Of a stretch of DNA of 64,000 nucleotides, positions 11,607-22,490 are shown piece after piece (position 1 is the first letter of the stretch; each line of letters opens with the position of its first letter). Position numbers and translations under genes: made by a program. The notes under the pieces were generated by a model, which was given only the letters and a program-made list of their open reading frames with translations, did not search any database and had not been told where the DNA came from. Origin of the DNA: Engraulis encrasicolus (taxonomy: Eukaryota; Chordata; Actinopteri; Clupeiformes; Engraulidae); assembly GCF_034702125.1 (NCBI RefSeq), contig NC_085867.1:48505898-48569897 (forward strand), written 5' to 3'.

Positions 11607-12240
11607 ACAATTCAATTGCAGATGCACATATGTCAGTAATGCTGGTCTCTGACTGTTTAATTTAGCTTACTTCAGCTAAAATGATGTGTCGTGGATGTGG
11701 AGGCTCAAGTGGAGGTGAAAAAAAGAAAAGAGGACCAAAACAAAACAGGCATGATTCCCGATTGTTCCGGGATCAGTGGCGTTCAGTGTCGTCAGCTGTC
11801 TCGAGAGGTCCCGAGTCCGTGAAGGCAACAACTTTGTGTCTTATTCACAAATGGAGGAGATTGACACAGCACAGACAAGTGACATAGCTTTCGCCACCAA
11901 CATCTATCCGAGCTTATTCATTACTCTAGCGGGGGACAACATTGACCTCATGGAAGAAACAGTAAGTGGCAAAGGAACATCTCAGGGTAAATGGCATAGC
12001 TGTGCAAGCAAAGAAATATGACCATGATGCTGTTCAACACATGCCCAAAAAACAAAGCAACGAATGTTGCCTTCTTACAATGCTGGACAACACGAGTGGC
12101 ACAATCGGGAATCATGCCTGTTTTGTTTTGGTCCTCTTTTCTTTTTTTCACCTCCACTTGAGCCTCCACATCCACGACACATCATTTTAGCTGAAGTAAG
12201 CTAAATTAAACAGTCATATGTGCATCTGCAATTGAATTGT
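11607..12240. mobile_element. Foldback element with long inverted arms
   Basis: Left arm 11607-11765 and right arm 12101-12240 are near-perfect reverse complements. They share ACAATTCAATTGCAGATGCA at the outer ends and ATTCCCGATTGT at the inner ends. The left arm has about 19 extra bases near 11632-11650. The 335-bp loop carries a gene-like fragment. No clear target duplication was found, so it may be a transposon or a local inverted duplication. Confidence 0.75.
11776..12021 (+). pseudogene. Fragment of a CXC-family transposon-like protein
   Basis: An open frame inside the foldback loop includes GDNIDLMEETVSGKGTS (from 11932), preceded by YPSLFITLA. In my recollection a D-N-x-D...T-x-x-G-x-x-T block of this kind occurs in a large repetitive fish/invertebrate protein family that ends in a CXC cysteine cluster, like the remnant at 26122-26862. 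That link is from memory and unverified. The frame lacks a plausible start and is cut by the arms. Function unknown. Confidence 0.4.
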
Positions 12241-12279
12241 AATTCAATTGTAATAGTAATCAATTGATAGTGAATAGAG

Positions 12280-12849
12280 TTAATTACCCCCAGCAATTAC
12301 TGCTGACCAACAGCTGCCATTAATTTGGCCACAAATTATCCATCATGGTGTCGCCCCCACTGACCATGCGCAAGGGAATACGGAAATTGTATCCATCGCA
12401 CCCACTGACCAATGACCATGCGCAAGGGAGTTAATTTTCCATCCACTCGTGTCCTCAGGCAACGCCCCCGTACTACACCGTGGCTAATGCATTTCCCCCC
12501 CGAGAGATTGCATGATCTGTAATGACCAGTTAAGTACCTCTTTGACAGTAGTCTTTTGTGTAACTGGGTGGGTAGTCTGTATTGTTGGGGATGATCACCA
12601 TTTTATCTTGAGTGAGGCTGTTGAAGCCTGTCTAACTGCCTGCTGATTGTCCTGTTGTTGTGGAAAACGTGAAAACCCACACAATGTCCTTTTGTCTTGA
12701 AACCCGAGTATTGGATGCTGTATGCATGTTGGCACATATGAATTTCCGTACTCCCTTGCGCATGGTCAGTGGGGGCGACACCATGATGGATAATTTGTGG
12801 CCAAATTAACAGCAGCTGTTGGTCAGCAGTAATTGCTGGGGGTAATTAA
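12280..12849. mobile_element. TTAA-type element with ~108-bp inverted repeats
   Basis: Left arm 12280-12388 and right arm about 12740-12849 are reverse complements. They begin TTAATTACCCCCAGCAATTA and include CACTGACCATGCGCAAGGGA. The palindromic TTAA at each end fits a TTAA-target transposon, but the exact border is ambiguous. The interior has an extra partial copy of the arm near 12398-12430. Confidence 0.75.
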
Positions 12850-13334
12850 GGACAGCTGACAAACATTCACGCTGTCCTATGACCTGTTCCACCCTCCGAC
12901 CCTCGCGGAAGTGTCATTGCATGCTTCCCTGATGCTTCCAATACTGACCGTAGAAGAACATTAACATTTCCGTACTCCCCTCGCCATCATTTCGTACTAC
13001 GCTGTTATGACATGAGAAAGCCCTCTTGTCTCAAGCCTCTTTGGTTAGGCCTGACAAAGATTGCTTGTGTTTTTGACCACGTTCTTTATTCAAAGGCAGT
13101 TGAAATTGCATGGAAACACAGTATGTTTCGAAAAATAATTCCCAGATTTGCCGTATTCCTTTGCGCAATGTTGGGAATACTAGTAAAATGCTTCGTAGAC
13201 GCTGGATTGCGGGACCTCTATATTGAACCTGGTGTTGAACCTTTTCTTTTGCACTGAGGATGGGGTCACCCGAAACGTTTGCACTTTTGTAAATATACCA
13301 TATATAGTAACATATACCATATATTGTATATAGT
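12850..13334. other. Unannotated repeat-like stretch
   Basis: 13168-13243 shares a diverged motif with 15490-15570, beyond the far side of the LINE: TTGGGAATACTAG..., then TTGAACCTGGTGTTG. 13253-13282 reads GGGGTCACCCGAAACGTT, a small GC hairpin followed by GAAACG. These look like an older repeat family, unidentified. Confidence 0.4.
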
Positions 13335-15338
13335 TTAAGGGAAAAACACAAGGCTTTCCAACGCAAAGACTGGGCAGCGGTCAATACACTCAATAGACAA
13401 ATAAAGACAGACATTATTATGGCCAAGCACAGATACAAGGACAGATTAGAACATGAATTCAGCACCATGAACACCAAACAAGCATTCCACAAAGTAAAAA
13501 TGCTCACTGGACAAGCACCCACTCAGTCTCACAACACTAACATCACAGACCCTCCCACCTTTGCTGCCACCCTGAACACCTTCTATGCACGCTTCGACAC
13601 CCAAGACCACTCTGCCACATGTGAGGAACTACTGAACACCCTACCTTCAGACACCCTCACTCACCCACGATTCACCATACAGGACGTACAGCGGCAGCTG
13701 GGCGGGTGCAAAGCTGGCAAAGCACCAGGCCCAGACAACATCTCCGGCAAGGTGCTGAAGCTCTGCGCCATGGAACTGGCCCCCCCTCTGCATACCATCT
13801 TCTGGGACTCCATCAGGTCAGCAACCATCTGGAAAACCTCAGCCATCATCCCTGTACCCAAGAACACACGTCCCACCGAACCCAACCACTACCGGCCAGT
13901 TGCACTTACTTCCATAATCATGAAATGCCTGGAAAAACTCATACTTCACACCATTCTGCCAGTTGTCCGCCCCCTGCTGGACCCATTCCAGTTTGCCTAC
14001 AGGGCCAGCAGGGGGACGGAGGATGCTGTAGCATCTCTCCTCCACCCCCTCCTACAACACCTGGAACACCCGGACAACATCGCAAGCATCCTCTTCGTCG
14101 ACTTCAGCTCAGCCTTCAACACTATCCAATGCCACCAGATGATCCAGAAACTCTGCCACCTTAACGTTCCCCCACCTCTCACCCGCTGGATCCACAACTT
14201 TCTCACCAACCGTCCACAAGCCGTCAGGATAGGCACAGTCACCTCATCCACCATCATCACTAACACAGGAGCTCCACAGGGCTGCTGTCTCAGTCCCTTT
14301 CTTTACACCCTATACACCAATGACTGCACCAGCCCCTCCCCCACCACCACCTATTTTAAGTACTCCGATGACACTGCCATCCTAGGCCTGCTCAACAACG
14401 ACGACTCAATCTCAGCCTACCAACATTCCATAACCCACTTCACTCAGTGGTGCACAGAGAACTTTTTGGAACTCAATGTAACAAAAACAAAGGAAATGGT
14501 CTTTCACAACACACTATCACCCCGCCTGGCCCCCACCTCCATCAACAACCAGAGAGTGGAACAGGTCAGTCACTTCAAATACCTTGGACTCACTATAGAC
14601 AATAAACTCACTTTTGATGCACATGTCACCAACATCCACAAAAGATCTCAACAGAGACTTTATGTGATCCGTAAACTCTCCACCCTCTCTGTCGCCCCTC
14701 ATCTCCTCTCCCACCTGTACTCCAGCATCATACAGCCCATCCTAGTGTACTGCTCACCCTGTTTTTACAACATGCTCTCCACCAGCTGCAGGAACAAACT
14801 CACTAAAATCACACACATTGCATCCAAAATCACTAGCCACCCCACACAGGATCTAACTGATCTCAACCTCAAAGCTGTCACACGTCTAGCACAGTCAATA
14901 ATCAGAGACCACACACACCCTCTTCATCATCATTTCACACTGCTCCCATCAGGACGGAGGTATAGGTCACTCAGATGGCGACGAGCACGTTTTAGCAAAA
15001 GCTTTATCCCATCTGCCATCACGGCACTGAACAACCTACCGCAATAACCCTGTATGCCCCCCCCCCGGTTGTGCATTTAATGTATATAGTATGTTGTATG
15101 AGTACATGTGTTGGAGAGTGCATGTTCAGGTGAATGTGTGTATGAAGGTGTGAGTATGTCTATGTGTATGAATGTACAGTATATTGCATGTGATGTCCTT
15201 ATGTTTGTCCCTATGTATTTCAATAGTGTACTGCTATCTGTTTCGCGTCTTAATGTTGGCTTGTAACATGTCTTTGACGGTGGTGAAAACAAATTTCTCT
15301 CTGGGACAATAAAGGCAATCTAATCTAATCTAATCTAC
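13335..15338 (+). mobile_element. 5'-truncated non-LTR retrotransposon (L2/Rex1-like)
   Basis: An RT-bearing ORF is followed by a short 3' UTR and the signal-like GGGACAATAAAGG, then a (TCTAA)n pentamer tail at about 15315-15338. The reading frame stays open upstream of the first Met to about 13335 and is then lost, so the endonuclease half is missing. That is the usual 5' truncation of target-primed insertion. Clade assignment (L2/CR1/Rex1 group) rests on the RT motifs and tail. No target duplication was resolved. Confidence 0.85.
13419..15047 (+). CDS. Reverse transcriptase ORF of L2/Rex1-like LINE (partial ORF2)
   Basis: A 542-codon open frame encoding an RNA-dependent DNA polymerase used for target-primed reverse transcription. 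Visible motifs in order are a connecting segment with GCKAGKAPGPDNI, NHYRPVALTSIIMKCLEKLI, the palm motif FVDFSSAFNTI (Asp228), GAPQGCCLSPFLYTLYTND, YSDDTAI (Y315, D317, D318), then FKYLGLTID and the C-terminal LLPSGRRYRS block found in this LINE group. The catalytic aspartates are present. The palm reads FNTI rather than the usual FDTI, and the box is YSDD rather than YADD. The first Met is only where the track opens: the frame continues 28 codons upstream (RKDWAAVNTLN), so this is the C-terminal portion of a longer ORF2 lacking its AP-endonuclease domain. It has no internal stops, suggesting a fairly young copy. Confidence 0.88.
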   Translation: MAKHRYKDRLEHEFSTMNTKQAFHKVKMLTGQAPTQSHNTNITDPPTFAATLNTFYARFDTQDHSATCEELLNTLPSDTLTHPRFTIQDVQRQLGGCKAGKAPGPDNISGKVLKLCAMELAPPLHTIFWDSIRSATIWKTSAIIPVPKNTRPTEPNHYRPVALTSIIMKCLEKLILHTILPVVRPLLDPFQFAYRASRGTEDAVASLLHPLLQHLEHPDNIASILFVDFSSAFNTIQCHQMIQKLCHLNVPPPLTRWIHNFLTNRPQAVRIGTVTSSTIITNTGAPQGCCLSPFLYTLYTNDCTSPSPTTTYFKYSDDTAILGLLNNDDSISAYQHSITHFTQWCTENFLELNVTKTKEMVFHNTLSPRLAPTSINNQRVEQVSHFKYLGLTIDNKLTFDAHVTNIHKRSQQRLYVIRKLSTLSVAPHLLSHLYSSIIQPILVYCSPCFYNMLSTSCRNKLTKITHIASKITSHPTQDLTDLNLKAVTRLAQSIIRDHTHPLHHHFTLLPSGRRYRSLRWRRARFSKSFIPSAITALNNLPQ

Positions 15339-15649
15339 CACGGCATATGTGAGATCATTAAAAATCCACTTTAGTTGGGCGTCTCTTCTGAGTGCGAGCT
15401 ACACACTTTCTGACTTTGTATTACTCTATATCCTAAGCCAACGCACCACCACGCAACTTAAGCCACCTTGAAAGGCGCAGGCCCTCTTTTTTGAATTTTT
15501 TGGGAATACTAGGAAAACGCTTCGTAAATGCTGGATTGTGGAACCTCTGCATTGAACCTGGTGTTGTAGCTGAAGGTTCTGTAGATGGTGTAATGGATGA
15601 CCGTAAGTACAACAGGGCAGTGCAAGTACATACACTACTGTACGAGGCA
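15339..15649. other. Unannotated, contains diverged flank motif
   Basis: 15490-15570 is a relative of 13168-13243 (see there). No gene is seen. Confidence 0.4.
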
Positions 15650-16118
15650 TTAAAGTGGACCTCCGGGATTTTGGACACCGGACCTCATTTCTGAGTCAGC
15701 CGGGGTGTAAACAATGTGTCCAGAACGTTTTTTTCACATTCCATGCAGTCCTTGTGAATTCGCATGTCCATGTTGCTAAGCTAGCGCAAGTGAACGGCTA
15801 TTGGTAGCCTGCCCCCAAAAATGGTCTTATCCCGTTTAAACAACATTCAAAACAAAACCGTTATTATGCCAGACTGCAAGTGTAAATATTTGTCATAGTA
15901 GAATGAAGTTTGAAATTAAACCAACCTTGCACTGTGTGGATTTTGCCATGTTGAGAGACTATTTTCTCGGGGTCAGCGGAATTTTACTTCGCTCTCTTCA
16001 GTTGTGATGTAATACTACCCACCCACTTCAGGGAGCTGCAAGAAACATCGCAAATCAAGGCTAGTTTTACAACTGCTTTCGGATCGAATAGTGGATTAAT
16101 ACCCAACGACATCGCACC

Positions 16119-16412
16119 ATGGTACATCAGTGTGTATATACCAACTGCATTAATAAAGCCCACAAATGGGTATCGACAAGTTTCCATTGGTTTCCAGTGA
16201 AAGATGTTGAAAGAACCAAACTCTGGCTGCAGGGCTAGACATCAACACACCGATGGAGACGCTCCGTAGGCTAGCCGAGTGCTTTGCAGTGACCATTTCA
16301 GTCCTGACGACTTCACAAGTCCTTCTCGAAGTCTAATACCTACATGGAAAACTCTAAAAGTGTCTGCGGTGCCAACATTTGTGACACGCACCAACAGTCT
16401 CCGAAGAACAGG
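16119..16412 (+). pseudogene. THAP-domain exon of transposase, frameshifted
   Basis: From ATG at 16119 the frame gives MVHQCVYTNC, then FHWFPVK and LWLQG before a stop at 16236-16238. The domain resumes in the +1 frame from about 16279 as CSDHFSPDDF followed by LKVSAVPTF. Together these supply the C2CH ligands of a THAP DNA-binding finger: Cys5 and Cys10, then the CSDH Cys and His, plus the AVP signature. The frameshift prevents a continuous product. A THAP domain would bind transposon ends. Confidence 0.75.
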
Positions 16413-16512
16413 TTTGTTGCTATGATTTCTGCTTGCTTCTATGATTGTAGCCCAGTGGTTCAGTGATAATGGCTTCGCCTACGTTAGCCAAAACTTGGGC
16501 TAGAAGTTACCC

Positions 16513-17286
16513 TTTTTGGATTGGCATGTTGTAATGCTTTACTGTTTTTTTGTGTAATTGCTGTGACAAATGGCATTAGAAATGATTTGCCGTATTCCTA
16601 TGGATTCATAAGTTAGGCAATGCTATGTGATCTGGCTTGACATTGTGAAATATGTCACTCGTAGCTCTAGTTATTATTACATGGAATGTTTTTTCATACG
16701 AGAGGGAATGGGAGGATGAAAGGGATTTAGAAGAGATGGGTGCACTGTTCTGTTCGCCAACATCTAATGCTCTGTAGACACACAGTCATCTAGTAACAAT
16801 CAAATATTGTCATGGCAAATGTTTCAATGTTACGAAAGGTTGACAAAGTCCGACAGAAAGCATTACTCTTGGTGTTTGCGAGCGAGGTCAGGGAGAGGGG
16901 AAAAACTTTTTGGATTTGCATGTTGTAACGCTTTACTGTTATTTTGTGTAATTGATGAAACAAATGGCATTAGAAATGATTTCCTGTATTCCTATGGACT
17001 CTCAACGCTATGTGATCTGGCTTGACATTGTGAAATATGTCACTCGTAGCTCTAGTTATTATTACATGGAATGTTTTTTAAAACGAAATGGAATGGGAAG
17101 ATGAAAGGGATTTAGAAAAGATGGGTGCACTGTTCTGTTCGCCAACATGTAATGCTCTGTAGACACGGGTCATCTAATAACAACCAAACATTGTCATGGC
17201 ATATGTTTCATACGAAAGGTTGACAAAGTCGGACAGAAAGCATTACTCTTGGTGTTTGCGAGCGAGGTCAGGGAGAGGGGGAAAAC
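16513..17286 (+). repeat. Two-copy tandem duplication (~390 bp units)
   Basis: Unit 1 (16513-16906) and unit 2 (about 16907-17286) are aligned direct copies, both containing GGCTTGACATTGTGAAATAT and AAGCATTACTCTTGGTGTTT. Differences are substitutions and small indels, about 20 bp in total length. It lies inside the transposon, downstream of the THAP exon. Confidence 0.85.
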
Positions 17287-17440
17287 GTTCAGTTTTACAA
17301 ACTTCAAAGATGTTGGGGTTCGCTATGGAAAAGTTACGGATGTGTCAAAGGAAGCTAGGATTTGTACTAGGAATATCACTCCGCGGCTGTCAAGCTTTCA
17401 AATCAGGGAACACAAATTGCTGATGGTGATCAAACATGAT
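17283..17440 (+). pseudogene. Possible second transposase exon fragment
   Basis: An open stretch reads KTFSFTNFKDVGVRYGKV, then EARICTRNITPRLSSF. Position after the THAP exon and the VGV-type motif suggest transposase-derived coding sequence. No splice-site proof is available. Function is inferred only from context. Confidence 0.35.
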
Positions 17441-17722
17441 TGCAAGGTTGGTTTAATTTCAAACTTCATTCTATCAAGACAAGTATTTACACTTGCAGTC
17501 TGGCATAATAATGGGGTTGTTTTGAATGTTGTTGGAACTGGTTAAGACTATTTTTGGGGGCAGGCTACCAATAGCCGTTCACTTGCGCTAGCTTAGCAAC
17601 ATGGACATGCAAATTCACAAGGACTGCATGGAATGTGAAAAAAACGTTCTGGACATATTGTTTACACCCTGGCTGACTCGGAAAAGAGGTCCGGTGTCCA
17701 AAATCCCTGAGGTCCACTTTAA

Positions 17723-18413
17723 TGTGACTGGCCTGGGTATGGTTTCCAGGCCTGGTTGGAAGATAACCACCCCAAGTCAGAGATGATAGAGGAGACACAA
17801 AAGTCAATTTGTAGCCTCAGAGAAGAGATGTTGCAGGTCCTTGAGAGCAGCCCTTGTACTCACATCTTGGAGCTGTTCGAAGTGTACTACTGTCAGGCCT
17901 GGACTGGGAGAACAAAACGGCCCGGGCATTATTTGGCTCAAACTGGCCCCACATACCGTAATTAGTGGAGCACCGTCATTAAATTGACGCAACTAATGTC
18001 TTCTGACGGGAAAAAAAACCCTCTCTTTCAGGTACCCAAAAAACCTCACCATACGTGCAGTGTCTTCACGTTCAATTGTTTATTTAAAATGAATCTATGA
18101 TTGGTCATGTAAGCTGGCAGAAAACCTGGACGTTGAGAGAATGGAGCCCCTAGCAGCTGGGGATGAACTGGGCTTATCTGCACTCTTCAGTCCAATCAGC
18201 TCCTTGGACACACAAAGAGAGGGGGGCACATACCTATTCTAATGTTAGGCACATAGACCTTCACTATTGGGTTTGGAGCGTCTTGCTTCAGAAGTAGTTA
18301 ACTTCTGCCTCAACAGTCTGGCTTGACTAGACAAGAACAGAGGGATAAATTATTAACTACAAATAATACAATACTTAAACATAATATCCAAATTTATATT
18401 TATTGGTAGTCAG
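17723..18413. other. Unannotated, with hAT-like fragment
   Basis: 17893-17960 begins CAGGCCTGGACTGGGAG, like the left end of a hAT family seen at 36785, but no matching right end or duplication was found. The rest is unrecognised. Confidence 0.4.
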
Positions 18414-18535
18414 GTGTAAAGAAATCCTGCACACTGTCCATTCCACCAACAAACTTTTTTGAAGAAGGTCGGATGACCAAAATATTGAATTAAAGTTTGT
18501 TGGTGGAATGGACAGTGTGCAGGATTTCTTTACAC
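18414..18535. repeat. Perfect 44-bp inverted repeat (foldback)
   Basis: Arms 18414-18457 and 18492-18535 are exact reverse complements, starting GTGTAAAGAAATCCTGCACA. The 34-nt spacer contains GAAGAAGGTCGGATGACC, which itself can form a GGTC/GACC stem. Probably one end of a repeat family duplicated in inverted orientation. It would extrude as a strong cruciform. Confidence 0.9.
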
Positions 18536-18768
18536 TTGAATCACAACCCCACCAGCCCAACCACAGAGGTGTGCAAAAGCGTCTTCTTGAAACATTTATT
18601 GGTAGTAACAATAATGTGCTTAGTGGCTACTCAGTGGCTACTCTACAGAATCACCAACAGCACCATTCCACCACAAAGACAGCAATTAGCACATGCCAGT
18701 GAATATTTTGGCCTTAAAAATGAGCAGAATTTACAGGAGGAATAAAATGAAGTCTCAGGAATTAACCA
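18536..18768. other. Short unannotated gap
   Basis: Nothing recognised. Confidence 0.4.
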
Positions 18769-18771
18769 TAA

Positions 18772-19158
18772 GGGGTCTTACACACCAAGGCGGTAAAGCG
18801 TCGCGGAACGGCCGCGTTTTTTACCGGCGTCGGTGAAAATACATTGAAACCTATCTGTCCTTACACACCAACCGGCGGTAGTCGGGCGTCAGCGGCGCGG
18901 GAGCTGGCTCCGCGCCGCGCTGCATTTGGAAAATAGAACTCGAGCGTATTTTTCACGCCGGCGACCGGCGGTGTCTCATTCAAATGAATGGCAAAGTAGC
19001 ATGCTAGCTTTAGCTGTGGGGAGGGTTTTGAACAGGACTGGCCGCGCACGCCGATGCTGTGAGTGTGAAAGGCAGAGAAAAACACGCCGGTCGAAACTAA
19101 GCAGAAAGACCGCGTTCGTCCCGTGCCGGTTCCGTTCCGCCTTGGTATGTTTTGGCCC
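18772..19158 (-). mobile_element. PIF/Harbinger-like MITE, copy 1
   Basis: GC-rich element with imperfect inverted ends (GGGGTCTTACACACCAAGGC against the reverse complement of GCCTTGGTATGTTTTGGCCC). TAA on both sides (18769-18771 and 19159-19161) fits the TWA target of PIF/Harbinger. The interior motif AAATAGAACTCGAGCG is shared, in opposite orientation, with 33640-33660. Related copies lie at 39717-40035 and, split, at about 33590-34947. Confidence 0.7.
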
Positions 19159-19161
19159 TAA

Positions 19162-20826
19162 AGTTTAACATTAATCTCCATGTAGCCTATCAAAACAAAT
19201 CTATTTATCACATGGACTATAGCGCATAGGCATATACTTACAAATATCCATTGGTACACATTCAACTTGGAAAAGAAAAACCAAATAAATGAAATACAGT
19301 GAATTTTCTCTGAGACTTTGTCTTCCTCAGGATATAAAAGCACACCTCTGCTTCTATGTGTCATAGTTGTCGTAATGTACATGGCAACTGAATATCATGC
19401 ATACCATTGGAAAGAGGATAATGTAAGCTTTCGAATGGTACCACACATGTCCCAGTTCACAGCCATGATGTCTATACAAACATACTCCATACTCCAAAAA
19501 GTAGCTAGCACCGCCCATTTCTACTGTGAACAATGGCATGTGTGCACGTTTTCTGTAGATCAGCGCGCCGTGCGTGACGCTGTGACGTCATACGTAACGT
19601 CATGATGTCATCTAGCGACTTCTAGCGACTTTTCAGCCAGCCACTAGCGATTTTCGCTGATTTTCTTTTGGCAACACTGCCTGCAAGAAAGTGGGGACCG
19701 TGAAAGACATACTCTTTGTTGTTTTCGATGTCAATTGTCGTCAAATTTCCATCAAAGATGCTAAAGGAGTACACTAGGGTGCAGATTCCGCACTCCAGCA
19801 CAAATATCTTGTAATTGGACTCTATGTAAGAAAGTGGTGGAAATTCCTGTGTAGCTCTGCCAACAAGATCTGCCGCATGAAGTTTTTGGTGGCAGGATGG
19901 AAAAATCCACCGCACAGACACAGGTCAAGACCCTACACAACATGTGAGGAAACATGCATCACCTTGGATACCGTGGCTCTTGAAAAATCACACAGACTTG
20001 CTGTCTCGGTCAAATATGCAACAGATACACACAAATCAAGAATTTCTCTTTTTTGAACTCTGATATGTCATCCATAATGTTGTGTGCATTGCAAATTTTA
20101 CCCTGCTAATTGAACCTTCACACTTCCCTTTACTGGTGCAATGTGCAATTAATGGATATTGGCCAACAGGCTGGTCCATTTGAGCCATGAAACTTCCCAC
20201 ACTAAAATGACAGGTGTGATCATGTTGGAGAGTCGGGCATGCATTGTCAAATCAAGTTTTCATCTCAGGTGAGGTGCGAGCAGCTGAAGGTGAGCGGTAA
20301 CGTTACTGCACTTTGACTGAGAGGCCCGCGTTCAATAAATATAAACACTCTTTTCTCCCTCATTCTATTACATTGCTCAAAAAAGGGGAAAACAATAGAC
20401 TGCACACATCTACATGGAATGCATACTTTTTTTAAATACCACACAGGAATATTGAAGTTTTTTTTTAACTTAATTTATTGGACTGTGCTGCCCTAACAGC
20501 TTATGGACCTAGACTTTATAGGCCATATTGTGTTTTTATGTGTTTTTTTTAATGTGTGTTTACATGTGGATTGTGGGAAAGTGTCATGCAAGACAAATTT
20601 ATGTGCAAACAGACAATAACGTTTCTCCTATCTTACTACCTGCCATTCACCGAAGGACGAAGGTGTGTGTGTGTACCAAGTAAGTTGCAAAAGAAACTCG
20701 CAACAATGAGAAGAATTTCAAAATCTGCCCTGATCAGTCTTGTGCAACACGTTGGTGATGGGGCTGACTTTATTATCACAGAGCTTTTCTTCTCATCAGG
20801 GGGTCCTTCCTTTATAATCAACTCCC

Positions 20827-20828
<2 letters not shown>
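19162..20828. other. Unannotated stretch
   Basis: 19605-19675 has tandem CTAGCGACTT and ends in GGCAACACTG, like the right end of a hAT family, but a partner end was not identified. Otherwise nothing is recognised. Confidence 0.4.

Positions 20829-20863
<35 letters not shown>
20829..20863. repeat. (CT)n microsatellite
   Basis: About 17 CT units. Confidence 0.95.
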
Positions 20864-20865
<2 letters not shown>

Positions 20866-21208
20866 GTGTGACCCTGTCACACTGACATCTGCCTAAGCTC
20901 GCCATGGAAACGGTAACAAGACACTTGAAAGACTTTCTCATTGTCTTTATTAAAAAGCAACATCTGAGCGTGCTCAAAATCTTGTCTTTTCTTTTTCTTT
21001 ACAATTGAAATGATTTATGCAACCTGAGTAAAAGAAAAAAAGAAAGAACTTTGAGTCATTTTTTCCTTTCTGTCAAATTATGGTTAGAATCATGAATAGT
21101 GGATGAGAAATAAATTGCCAGAGTAATATAAGAATTAATAAGGCCCCATCAACTTGGTAGAACTCAAGGCTTGACACAGGGGAGGAAGGTCTTGAGGTTT
21201 AAAAAAGT
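20864..21208. other. Unannotated stretch
   Basis: Nothing recognised. Confidence 0.4.
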
Positions 21209-21282
21209 ATATGTGTGTGCGCGTGTGCAAGTACGCATGCACACGCACTCACACATACACGCACACACACACACACACACAC
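21209..21282. repeat. GT/CA mixed microsatellite
   Basis: Alternating purine-pyrimidine tract ending in (AC)n at 21282. Its end is the inferred left target of the 7.1-kb element that follows. Confidence 0.9.
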
Positions 21283-21882
21283 TAAGCCTTTGACTTCGAT
21301 ATTCGATATTCGAATATAAGTCGAATGTTAAGAAAATTCGAGACATTCGAACGAATATTAATTGGCCATTAATATTCGAATCTGACATGGGTATTGTTTT
21401 TTTTTGGGTATTTCATTGTTATTGATTAAAATCATTTCCTTGTAACCCTCGCAATTCACAGTCTCAATTTATTTTTTCCATGGCTGGTTAATCACTACAG
21501 CTGTGTTGAGGAGAGTCGCGTGCGTGGCTCATCTCTCTGTGTTCCGTAGCAGGACACTTGCGGCAGGCAGTCTCCCCCAGAGTCCGCATAATAAGCAGAT
21601 GAGTGCTGCAGAGTTCCATTCAAGTGAATGGCTACAGTTAATAAACAAAGCATCATCACATTACTTTCTGGAGTTGTTGACGAGTTTCTGGAATTATGTG
21701 ATTCAACCCACAAGTACCTGTGATTACGCCAAGAGTAAGATAATAACTTCTTGTTTTTTGACCAAATTAGCTTCGTTGGTCTGGGTGTCAGATCAGGCAG
21801 ACTCCATGATTTTGTTAGCATGTTTTTAGCGCACTGCTAGTTTGTGTAATGTTCGTTTTTAGACGAGAGCAGTCATCTTACC

Positions 21883-21964
21883 TTTCCTGGTGAACCAGTA
21901 GCCTGTTTGTGTAGCCCAGCCCCCGCCCTGGGCGTCAACACATAGCTTCTGGTTCACCAGGAAA
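21883..21964. repeat. Short inverted repeat
   Basis: TTTCCTGGTGAACCAG and CTGGTTCACCAGGAAA bracket a GC-rich 50-nt loop. It lies in the left part of the 7.1-kb element. Confidence 0.8.
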
Positions 21965-22299
21965 CATCTTACCTGGACCTACAAGCACACTACCTAAATG
22001 TCCGTCATTAGTGATAGAAAATAAATAGGGCCTACATATTTGTTGATATTGGTGCTGTGTGCTCAATTCTCATGATTCCCAAATGATCCAATTCAAATTT
22101 TAACTTGGGCTACAAGTTTGACATGGCTACTAGCTTTGCCATGTTTTAATCTGCATTCACACCTCTAAGTACCGTCTTCTATAAGTGCTGAACGATCGCT
22201 AAACAATAATGGCTGGTTGAATGCATGTTGTTAATGGGCCATTAGGCTACATCTCTTAGACGGTGGGCCCACCGCCCGTTGCTGCTTTCTTTCTTGAAA

Positions 22300-22490
22300 G
22301 TGATCAAAATTGGCGAGGGATAACCTGAAAATTTCCAGAGCGCCCTTTCATTCTTTATTTAACACAATAAAATTTGTTGCCACTCTTAGAGCGTACACAT
22401 TTTTTTTCATATCATACTTTTAATCGAGTAAAGCGACACAGGCGAAAGCAGCAGCCAACTATATCTGCCCAGCCAATAGAATGCTCCTCT
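22300..22490. repeat. Left subterminal inverted arm of the 7.1-kb element
   Basis: Reverse complement of 28015-28190, with shared blocks GGCGAGGGATAACC, GTAAAGCGA and CCAGCCAATAGAATGCTCC at moderate divergence. It supports treating the two distant ends as one element. Confidence 0.7.

Larger units (their letters stand above)
15650..17722 (+). mobile_element. TTAA-flanked transposon with THAP remnant (Kolobok-like)
   Basis: Long inverted arms (about 15650-15938 and 17434-17722) start TTAAAGTGGACCTC on each side and are highly similar over about 290 bp. TTAA lies at both borders. The interior encodes a THAP-type zinc finger with a frameshift and then a tandem duplication. TTAA targets together with a THAP domain point to the Kolobok superfamily, though piggyBac-like mobilisation cannot be excluded. 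No DDE catalytic region is seen, so the copy is a deleted nonautonomous derivative. Confidence 0.8.

Noticed and set aside
13253..13282. Hammerhead ribozyme core (CTGAGGA...GAAAC)
   Set aside because: An extra base separates the CUGANGA-like box from the stem, flanking helices do not form, and the related motif at 18461 lacks GAAA.
13031..13522. 163-codon minus-strand frame
   Set aside because: Overlaps the LINE start and unrelated flank. Hydrophobic composition but no recognisable family.
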